A stretch of 20,935 bases of DNA from Phycisphaerales bacterium UBA1161. Lineage in GTDB: Bacteria > Planctomycetota > Phycisphaerae > Tepidisphaerales > Tepidisphaeraceae. Position 1 is the stretch's first letter; every line of letters begins with the position of its first letter. This document shows, one piece after another, positions 15,216 to 20,935 of the stretch. The translations under genes were made by a program, and so were the position numbers. The stretch lies in contig DBZL01000038.1 of NCBI GenBank assembly GCA_002311745.1, positions 1-20,935 on the forward strand, given 5' to 3'. Under the pieces are notes generated by a model. It ran no database searches, was not told where the DNA came from, and was given only the letters and a program-made list of their open reading frames with translations.

Positions 15216-17171
15216 ATGAGTTTTGAAGCTGCGGTGAACAGTAAAGCCGTTGAAATCAGCAAGCTCAGCGTGGAAATGACCACGGCGGCCGGCAGCGGCC
15301 ATGCGTCCTCGGCCATGTCCCTGGCCCACCTGGTGACGGTGCTGATGTACCACCACATGCGCTGGGACCCCAAAGACCCGTGGAACCCGGCTTCCGATCG
15401 GCTGGTGCTGTCCGAGGGACACGCCGTGCCGATCATCTACGCGGCGTACGCCGACCTGGGCGGAATGATCATCCCGCTGGGCAAGGGTCGCGAAGCCGCC
15501 CGGCCCATGACCACGGCCGATGCCCTGACCCTGCGCGCCATCGACAGCTCGATCGACGGGCATCCCAATCCGAAGATCGGTTTTCCATTTTTCGACGCCG
15601 CCACGGGCAGCCTGGGCCAGGGCCTGTCGGTCGCCGCCGGTCTGGCCGCGGCGGCCAAGATGGACAAGGTCGACCGCAACATCTATTGCCTGATGGGCGA
15701 CGGTGAGGCCCGCGAGGGACAGATCTGGGAAGCGGCCGACTTTTTGGTCGATCGCGCCCTGACCAACGTCGTGCCGATCTTCAATTGCAATGAACTGGCG
15801 CAAAGCGATTACGTCTCACCGCAGCAGAGCTACCAGGGCATCGCCGACAAGCTGCACGCCTATGGGTTCATCGTGCGCGTGATCGACGGGCACAATCCGC
15901 GGCAGATCGCCGACGCCCTGGGCGAGTTGCACGTGGTGCAGAACGGCCAGCGTCCGCTGGCCATCGTGGCCCGCACGGTCAAGGGGTGGGGCGCGGCGGC
16001 CGAGCAGGGCATGGGCAAGCACGGCGTGTCGGTCAAGAAGGACAAGCTCAACGAGGTCCTGGGCCAGCTCGATCAGACCGCCAAGGATCTGGGCGTGGCG
16101 GATTTTAAATTCAGCGGCGAACTGCGGCACCCCCCGATCACGGCCAAAGCCGCGCCGCGCGAAAACAAGCCGATCAAGATCAAACCGTTCGCCGATGGCC
16201 TGGCGGCGGTGGGGCTGGACAAGGACCTTTCCGCCGGCAAGCCGATCGCGTCGCGCAAGGCGTACGGCGCGGCCCTGGTGGCCCTGGGCGAGGCGGACAA
16301 ACGCGTCATCGCCCTGGATGCGGACGTGAAAAATTCCACCCACGCCCAGTGGTTCGCCAGCAAATTCCCCGCCCAGTACCTGGAGTGCAAGATCGCCGAG
16401 CAGAACATGGTCTCCGTGGCGGCTGGGGCCAGCGCGGCGGGGAAAATCCCGTTCTGCTCGACCTTCGCCAAGTTCTTCCTGCGCGCCTACGACCAGGTGG
16501 AGATGGCGATCATCAGCGGGGCGAATCTGAAGATCACCGGCACGCACGCGGGAGTGACGCTGGCGGCGGACGGGCCCAGCCAGATGTCCTTGCCGGACGT
16601 GGCGTTTTTCCGCGCGTTCTGTCACGTCGCCGGCGCCAACGGCCAGCCGGCCGTGCGCTATTTCTTCACCTCCGACGCCGTGAGCTGCTACAAGATCACC
16701 GAGCTGATGGCCAACATTGACGGAGCGTGCTACCAGCGGGCCCTGCGCGCCGACACCAAGCTGCTGTACAAGCCGGAGGAGACTTTCGAGGTGGGGGGAT
16801 ACAAGGTTCTTCGCGAGGGCAAGGACGTGGTTTTGGTCGCCGCCGGCTACATGGTGCTTGAGTGTTTGAAGGCGGCCGATGAGCTGGCCAAGAGCGGCAA
16901 GAAGGCGACGGTCATCGACGCCTACGGCCTGCCGTTGAAGGACAACGGAATCCTGGACATTGCCGCCCGCAGTGGCGGGCGGATCGTGAGCGTGGAGGAC
17001 AATTACGCTGGCGGATTGGAATCGGAATTGGCCGCCCAGATCGCCGCGGCCGGGGCGAAGCTGACGCTCAAGGCGTTGTACGTGAAGCAGATCCCCAAGA
17101 GCGGCCGCGAGCCGCAGGAACTCCTGGACTACCTGCACGTCGGGTCCAAGGCGATCCTGGCGGCGATCTGA
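15216..17171 (+). CDS. tkt: Transketolase
   Basis: This 651-residue enzyme transfers two-carbon ketol units between pentose-phosphate pathway sugars, using thiamine diphosphate and a divalent metal in the cytoplasm. The ThDP motif is complete: GDG (161-163), 26 residues, then NCN (190-192). Other landmarks are AGSGHASSAMS with His30, SEGHAVP with His69, DGHPNP with His116, GSLGQGLS (131-138) and the catalytic Glu395 in IAEQNMVSVAAG. Its length and the KIAEQNM/CSTFAKFFLRAYDQ stretches resemble the animal-type transketolase clade more than the longer E. coli TktA. GGAG (15204-15207) with good spacing fixes ATG at 15216. It heads a probable operon with a zinc-finger gene (23-bp gap), a hydrolase gene and a small gene. 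Confidence 0.96.
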   Translation: MSFEAAVNSKAVEISKLSVEMTTAAGSGHASSAMSLAHLVTVLMYHHMRWDPKDPWNPASDRLVLSEGHAVPIIYAAYADLGGMIIPLGKGREAARPMTTADALTLRAIDSSIDGHPNPKIGFPFFDAATGSLGQGLSVAAGLAAAAKMDKVDRNIYCLMGDGEAREGQIWEAADFLVDRALTNVVPIFNCNELAQSDYVSPQQSYQGIADKLHAYGFIVRVIDGHNPRQIADALGELHVVQNGQRPLAIVARTVKGWGAAAEQGMGKHGVSVKKDKLNEVLGQLDQTAKDLGVADFKFSGELRHPPITAKAAPRENKPIKIKPFADGLAAVGLDKDLSAGKPIASRKAYGAALVALGEADKRVIALDADVKNSTHAQWFASKFPAQYLECKIAEQNMVSVAAGASAAGKIPFCSTFAKFFLRAYDQVEMAIISGANLKITGTHAGVTLAADGPSQMSLPDVAFFRAFCHVAGANGQPAVRYFFTSDAVSCYKITELMANIDGACYQRALRADTKLLYKPEETFEVGGYKVLREGKDVVLVAAGYMVLECLKAADELAKSGKKATVIDAYGLPLKDNGILDIAARSGGRIVSVEDNYAGGLESELAAQIAAAGAKLTLKALYVKQIPKSGREPQELLDYLHVGSKAILAAI

Positions 17172-17194
17172 GAGGCGATCCGCCGCAGAAAATC

Positions 17195-17428
17195 ATGAAG
17201 TGCATGATCTGCAAACACGGTGAAACGGCGCCGGCCCGCGTGACGGTAACGTTGGAGCGTGGTTCGGCGACGCTGATCTTCAAGCTGGTGCCGGCCGACG
17301 TGTGCGCTAATTGCGGCGAGCAATACGTGTCGCAAGAAACCACGCGGAGACTGCTCCAGCAGGCCGAGCAAGCGATTCGCGCCGGAGTGCAAGTCGAGAT
17401 TCGAGGATACGATAGCGCGGTGGCGTAG
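17195..17428 (+). CDS. YgiT/MqsA-type zinc-finger protein
   Basis: This 77-residue protein has Cys3-x2-Cys6 and Cys37-x2-Cys40 (MKCMICKHG and VCANCGEQY), the two zinc ligands pairs of the YgiT-type domain that forms the N-terminal half of MqsA antitoxins. Stretches VTVTLERG and TRRLLQQAEQA are also typical. The C-terminal DNA-binding helix-turn-helix of full MqsA is absent. Such short proteins often sit next to a DUF4258/RelE-like toxin gene, but none is visible here: the neighbours are transketolase (23 bp upstream) and a metallo-beta-lactamase-fold gene (21 bp downstream). It may be an orphan or have another role. The ribosome binding site is weak. Confidence 0.85.
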   Translation: MKCMICKHGETAPARVTVTLERGSATLIFKLVPADVCANCGEQYVSQETTRRLLQQAEQAIRAGVQVEIRGYDSAVA

Positions 17429-17449
17429 CCGCCCATCACTTAGGCACGG

Positions 17450-18301
17450 ATGTCTTTGTCCCTATCCATTCTCGCCAGCGGATCGGGGGGAAATTGCGGC
17501 ATTTTGCGCAACGGCGCCGGCGGCTCGGCGCTGCTGATCGACTGCGGCATTGGGCCGCGCACGACGGCGCAGCGCATGCAGCCCCTGGGGGTGGGCCTGG
17601 ACGACGTCGCGGCCATCTGCCTGACCCATCTGGATTACGACCATTTCAATATGACGTGGTTGAGCGAAATCCTGCGGCGAAAAATTTATTTGCATTGTCA
17701 CGAGGATCATGTTGACGCGCTTTTGGCCCGCGCGAACAATCGCGATTTGGCGCCACGGGTGCGGCCGTTCAACGGGCAGGCGTTTCTTGCCGTGCCGGGC
17801 GTGCGCGCCCGGAGCTTTGCGTTGCCGCACGATGAGCTGGGCTCGTTCGGGTTTGTCTTCGATGCAAGAGGCGGGCGGATCGGCTATGCCAGCGATTTGG
17901 GACGGTGCTCTGGCGAGTTGGTACGACATTTCCGCGGGCTGAACGTGCTGGCCATCGAAAGCAATTACGATCCGCGGATGCAGATCAACAGCTCGCGGCC
18001 CTGGTCGCTCAAGCGGCGGATCATGGGCGGAAGCGGGCACCTGTCCAACCAGCAGGCGCTGGACGCGGTACGGCAGATTCTGGATCGCTGTCAAAAGGAT
18101 GGTGAAGAATTGCCCCGGCACATCGTGCTGCTGCACCGCAGCCGCCAGTGCAATTGCCCGAGGTTGCTACGCAAGCTGTTCAGCAGCGACCGGCGGATCG
18201 CGCCGCGGCTGATTTTGGCCGAGCAGGACCGGGCGACGTCGTGGCTATGGGCGCGGCCCCAGCGCGGGGCCGGGGCACAATTGGAATTGCAGTGGGGATG
18301 A
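17450..18301 (+). CDS. Metallo-beta-lactamase-fold hydrolase, YycJ/WalJ-like
   Basis: This 283-residue protein starts with LSILASGSGGNCGIL, typical of the YycJ/WalJ group of single-domain MBL-fold hydrolases, some of which act as nucleases. The metal motif reads THLDYDH (His60, Asp62, Asp64, His65) instead of the usual THxHxDH, so the second His is replaced by Asp. Further ligands are probably in ALPHDELGSFG, GYASDLG, AIESNYD, GSGHLSNQQA and LLHRSRQCN (the last two correspond to RHLSNEQA and LSHLSRENN in typical members). Cytoplasmic location is expected since no signal is seen. ATG at 17450 has AGG seven bases upstream. It follows the zinc-finger gene by 21 bp and overlaps the next gene by four bases (ATGA). 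Confidence 0.85.
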   Translation: MSLSLSILASGSGGNCGILRNGAGGSALLIDCGIGPRTTAQRMQPLGVGLDDVAAICLTHLDYDHFNMTWLSEILRRKIYLHCHEDHVDALLARANNRDLAPRVRPFNGQAFLAVPGVRARSFALPHDELGSFGFVFDARGGRIGYASDLGRCSGELVRHFRGLNVLAIESNYDPRMQINSSRPWSLKRRIMGGSGHLSNQQALDAVRQILDRCQKDGEELPRHIVLLHRSRQCNCPRLLRKLFSSDRRIAPRLILAEQDRATSWLWARPQRGAGAQLELQWG

Positions 18302-18726
18302 AAGCCGATCCCATGGGCTTCTTCAGCTTCCGCAGACGATCCAAGGCAGTTGCACCATCCGCAAGACTGCCGGTGGTCCGGCAGATCCGGGCCTTGCCCA
18401 AGGAAGAGCTGCCGACGCCGCAAGGCCTGCGGCAAAAGCTGTTCGACGCCGCGACCGCGGCGGCCGCCGGCGATGAAGATCCGCTCGCCTGCCTCTGTCA
18501 GCTTCACGAAAAATCGATTTTCGAGCAGGGATTGATCTGGAGCCAGGTCCCGCCGGAAATCCGCGCCAACCCGGCGCTGCTGCGCTGGTACGGCAACGGG
18601 CTGCAAACGATCGCCCAATTCTGCGCCGATCGGCTGGGAAAGCCGGAGCTGATGGACAAGCTCAAGAAGCTGGAGCTTCAGCTTCCGCCCGAGGGGCCTG
18701 ATGGGCCGGACGATGCCAATGCGTGA
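18298..18726 (+). CDS. Small protein of unknown function
   Basis: I do not recognise this 142-residue protein. It begins MKADPMGFFSFRRRSK and is mostly helical-looking and charged, with no membrane segment or signal peptide. A conserved-looking core is LCQLHEKSIFEQGLIWSQVPPEIRAN... followed by a short C-terminal GPDGPDD tail. I chose ATG at 18298 because it overlaps the stop of the hydrolase gene as ATGA, a common arrangement for coupled translation; ATG at 18313 is an alternative, and the longer frame from 18148 lies inside the hydrolase gene. Its last 49 bases overlap the convergent thioredoxin-fold gene. The position suggests co-expression with the hydrolase. Confidence 0.65.
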   Translation: MKADPMGFFSFRRRSKAVAPSARLPVVRQIRALPKEELPTPQGLRQKLFDAATAAAAGDEDPLACLCQLHEKSIFEQGLIWSQVPPEIRANPALLRWYGNGLQTIAQFCADRLGKPELMDKLKKLELQLPPEGPDGPDDANA

Positions 18727-19157
18727 TGGAGGGGGATTTGCCCCAGCCAGTGCACGAAGTCCTCGGGGGATAGCGCGCCTTCGGTTTGTTTGACGACCGC
18801 CCCCGTGTGGGGATCGATTACCATCATGGTGGGGATCACCGAGACGTGATACTGGGCCGCAAGGCCCGGCTGAGCATCGATGTCGATGGCGACGGGGACG
18901 AATCCATCCAGCGCCTGGGCGACGGATCGGTCCGTCCAGGTGTTGGATTGCATCCACTGGCACGGCCCGCACCAACTTGCGTTAAAGTTCAAGAACAGCG
19001 GCTTGCCGGATTGCATGGCCACCTGCCGGGCGGAGGCCACGTCGCTGCGCCAGGGGACCAGTGGGTGGCCGCCGCCCTGGTGCAGGACCAGTCCCAGCGC
19101 GCCCAGAGCCAGCAACACAAAAAGAACCATCCAGGCTGGATTGCGTCCGGCAGCCAT
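18678..19157 (-). CDS. Membrane-anchored thioredoxin-fold protein
   Basis: This 159-residue protein has one N-terminal hydrophobic helix (about 8-25) and then a thioredoxin fold: FLNFNASWCGPCQWMQ with the active-site WCGPC at 62-66, and VIPTMMVID with the cis-proline at 109. The WCGPC sequence matches reducing thioredoxins, though an exported, anchored form more often works in periplasmic disulfide exchange or cytochrome maturation; the partner is not visible. I placed the start at ATG 19157, right before the membrane helix; a longer frame up to 19400 would run into serA on the other strand and has no support. No clear ribosome binding site. The tail (SSGPSGPSGGS) is low in complexity and lies in the overlap with the convergent gene. 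Confidence 0.87.
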   Translation of the reverse strand: MAAGRNPAWMVLFVLLALGALGLVLHQGGGHPLVPWRSDVASARQVAMQSGKPLFLNFNASWCGPCQWMQSNTWTDRSVAQALDGFVPVAIDIDAQPGLAAQYHVSVIPTMMVIDPHTGAVVKQTEGALSPEDFVHWLGQIPLHHALASSGPSGPSGGS

Positions 19158-19182
19158 CAACCAATGATAGGCGGGGCGTGGC

Positions 19183-19211
19183 TTGAAGTGATTTGAGCCG
19201 GTCCTTACGAT
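19183..19211 (+). promoter_or_regulatory. Candidate promoter for serA
   Basis: TTGAAG (19183-19188), a 17-base spacer and TACGAT (19206-19211) each match sigma-70 boxes at four of six positions. They lie in the 82-bp gap between the divergent thioredoxin-fold gene and serA and would give a leader of only about 20 bases, ending in the AGGAGG ribosome binding site (19228-19233). Confidence 0.35.
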
Positions 19212-19239
19212 TGGCACCCTCATTTTTAGGAGGAGCTTC

Positions 19240-20868
19240 ATGCGGATTCTGGTAGCGGACAAACTGGCGGAAGAGGGACTCGAATTTTTGAAGCAGAACC
19301 AGGCGGACTTCGACGCCAAGATCGGGCTCAAAGAAGATGAATTGGCCGCGGCCGTCGGCGCGTACGATGCCCTGATCGTGCGCTCGGGGGCGAAGGTCAC
19401 GGCGAAGGTGCTTCAGAACCCGGGCAATCTGAAAGCGATCGCGCGCGCCGGCGTGGGAGTCGACAACATCGACTTGGAGGCCGCCACCGCCAAGGGCATC
19501 CTGGTTTTGAACACCGCCGAGGCCAGCACGCTCTCCACCGCCGAGCACGCCCTGGCGCTGATGCTGTCGCTGGCGCGAAAGATTCCCCAGGCGCACGCGT
19601 CGCTGCGTTCGGGGCAACTGGAATGGAAGAAGCGCAGCCAATACCAGGGGACGCAATTGGCCGGCAAGACGCTGGGGGTGGTGGGGCTGGGGCGCATCGG
19701 CCGCACCATCGCGGCGCGGGCGCTGGCGATGGAGATGAACGTGCTGGCGTACGATCCGTTTTTCACTTCGCCCACGGCCCTGGAGGGGAAGGTGAAACTC
19801 ATCCGCGACTTCGACGAATTTCTGGGCCAGGTGGACGTGATCACGTTCCACGTTCCCGGCGGGGAGGGCACGCGGCATCTGCTCAATCGCGAGCGGCTGA
19901 TGAACAAGTGCCGGCCGAACTTGCTCGTGGTCAACGACGCCCGCGGCGAAGTGGTGGATGAAATCGCCCTGGCTGATGCGATCAAGGAGAAGAAAATAGC
20001 CGGGGCGGCGATTGACGTGTACGCCACCGAGCCGCCGGTCAAGGATCATCCGCTGTTTGGGCTGGAGAACGTGGTGTTGACGCCGCACCTGGGCGCCAGC
20101 ACGGATGAAGCGCAGACGGCGGTGTCGGTGGACGCGTGCAAGGCGATCGTGGCGTACCTGAGAAACGGGGAAATCCGCGGGGCGGTGAACGCGGGCGGGT
20201 TGCGGTTGGATTTGCCGGCCGATGAACGGCCGTTTGCGGAATTGGCCCGGCGGATCGGGGCGCTGTTGGCGCCCCTGTGCGACAGCGGATACAAGACGAT
20301 CACCCTGCGCGCCAGCGGCACGCGGGTGCCCAAGCTGATGAATACGCTGTTGCGTCTGGCCGCGGTGGAACTGCTCAAGCCGCACCTGGACACGGACATC
20401 AACGTCATCAACGTGGAGCACGTGGCCCGCAGCCGGGGGATCGAGATGGTGACGGTTCACGAGCCCAATCCCCCGGCGGGGCTGGTCGGCGACGTGGTGG
20501 GCGTGCGCGCCGATGGGCCGGACGGCCAGAGCCATCGCGTGCTGGGCACGGTCTACGCCGACGGCCTGCCGCGCGTTTTGCGCATCGACGGCTACAGCAT
20601 GGACATGATCCCCGAGGGCAACATGGTCCTGGTGGTCAACCAAGACCAACCGGGCGTGATCGGCGTCGTCGGCAGCAGCTTCGGCGATGCCAACGTGAAC
20701 ATCGCGGACATGGTGATCAGCCGCGAATTGGGCCCGGACGGCAAAGCCACCGCCTTCATGGTGATCAAGACCGACAGCCAGCCGCCGGAGAGTCTGCTCA
20801 ACCGTCTGCGGGCCCGGCCCAACATCTTGAAGGTGAAGAGCCTGATTCTGCCGCCGCGGCCGCGATAA
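19240..20868 (+). CDS. serA: D-3-phosphoglycerate dehydrogenase
   Basis: This 542-residue enzyme oxidises 3-phosphoglycerate to 3-phosphohydroxypyruvate with NAD, the first step of serine synthesis, in the cytoplasm. It has the long SerA layout: a substrate-binding half with RAGVGVDNID (69-78), the nucleotide fold with GLGRIG (149-154), catalytic Arg235 (NDARGEVVDE), Glu264 (ATEPP) and His283 (PHLGAST), an intervening domain (about 315-450) and a C-terminal ACT domain (about 468-540, VLVVNQDQPGVIGVVGS) that in relatives binds serine. The usual NAPxGN substrate loop reads NTAEAS (91-96), a notable deviation. AGGAGG six bases before ATG at 19240 fixes the start. Neighbour genes do not suggest an operon upstream; 67 bases after the stop the window ends with nothing recognisable. 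Confidence 0.95.
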   Translation: MRILVADKLAEEGLEFLKQNQADFDAKIGLKEDELAAAVGAYDALIVRSGAKVTAKVLQNPGNLKAIARAGVGVDNIDLEAATAKGILVLNTAEASTLSTAEHALALMLSLARKIPQAHASLRSGQLEWKKRSQYQGTQLAGKTLGVVGLGRIGRTIAARALAMEMNVLAYDPFFTSPTALEGKVKLIRDFDEFLGQVDVITFHVPGGEGTRHLLNRERLMNKCRPNLLVVNDARGEVVDEIALADAIKEKKIAGAAIDVYATEPPVKDHPLFGLENVVLTPHLGASTDEAQTAVSVDACKAIVAYLRNGEIRGAVNAGGLRLDLPADERPFAELARRIGALLAPLCDSGYKTITLRASGTRVPKLMNTLLRLAAVELLKPHLDTDINVINVEHVARSRGIEMVTVHEPNPPAGLVGDVVGVRADGPDGQSHRVLGTVYADGLPRVLRIDGYSMDMIPEGNMVLVVNQDQPGVIGVVGSSFGDANVNIADMVISRELGPDGKATAFMVIKTDSQPPESLLNRLRARPNILKVKSLILPPRPR

Positions 20869-20935
20869 ACGCTGGTCTTTTATCGTTCTCGCCGCGTTGG
20901 CCGGAGGACCGCCCGGCTCCATTTCGAAGCTGAGC

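Noticed and set aside
18148..18297. Upstream extension of the small unknown gene
   Set aside because: This part lies wholly within the hydrolase gene; the ATGA overlap at 18298 is the more natural start.
17195..18301. Type II toxin-antitoxin pair (zinc-finger gene plus neighbour)
   Set aside because: The downstream gene is a metallo-beta-lactamase-fold hydrolase and the upstream gene is transketolase; no toxin-like small protein is present.
19158..19400. N-terminal extension of the thioredoxin-fold protein
   Set aside because: It would overlap serA and its promoter on the other strand and puts a hydrophilic, unrelated stretch before the membrane helix.
18982..20922. 646-codon minus-strand open frame
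   Set aside because: It is the antisense of serA and part of the thioredoxin-fold gene, rich in His/Arg/Gln with no recognisable domain.
1..20935. Mobile elements, prophage, CRISPR arrays, RNA genes
   Set aside because: No transposase, integrase, spaced direct repeats, tRNA-like cloverleaf or rRNA sequence was found; the only direct repeats are the coding Ig-like units.

Overview
The window looks like chromosome from a GC-rich (roughly 60%) member of the Planctomycetota, most likely the Phycisphaerae side. The signs are: two secreted proteins with the N-terminal L-E-x-R-x-L-L-S sorting motif typical of this phylum (FETLEQRLLLS in the first gene, WEGLEARCLLSA in the third); a pseudopilin with the hyper-hydrophobic GFTLVELLVVIGIIAVLISI start that planctomycetes carry in many copies; and many secreted or membrane proteins that resemble nothing familiar. 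No rRNA, tRNA, CRISPR array, insertion sequence, integrase or phage gene is visible.

Layout. (1) Positions 1-2487, minus strand: the first 829 codons of a very large surface or secreted protein (DUF4347, a concanavalin-A-like domain, PKD/Ig-like domains, then an array of 102-residue Ig-like repeats), cut by the left edge. (2) 2725-10887: a pectin/uronate locus. Two different GH28 polygalacturonase-family enzymes on the minus strand diverge from a sodium:solute symporter on the plus strand. The symporter is followed by a pseudopilin fused to a LamG-like domain and by a divergent uronate isomerase. A consensus-like promoter lies in the divergent gap, and two strong stem-loops end the pseudopilin and isomerase units. 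(3) 10949-15134, minus strand: three anchored or exported proteins of unknown function, two of which appear to share an architecture. (4) 15216-18726, plus strand: an apparent operon of transketolase, a YgiT/MqsA-type zinc-finger protein, a YycJ-like metallo-beta-lactamase-fold hydrolase and a small unknown protein. (5) 18678-19157, minus strand: a membrane-anchored thioredoxin-fold protein whose 3' end overlaps the small unknown gene. (6) 19240-20868, plus strand: D-3-phosphoglycerate dehydrogenase (serA).

How the genes may work together. The GH28 enzymes would cut galacturonate-containing polysaccharide outside the cytoplasm. The symporter is a candidate importer of the released uronate or oligouronide, and the isomerase would start its catabolism. 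The LamG-pseudopilin between transporter and isomerase is the most intriguing member: its position suggests a carbohydrate-binding or surface role in the same process, but this is inference from context only. The right half is mostly central metabolism (tkt, serA) with small conserved proteins.

Limits: everything here comes from reading the sequence. Domain names rest on motif recognition, and no database search, structure prediction or signal-peptide program was run.
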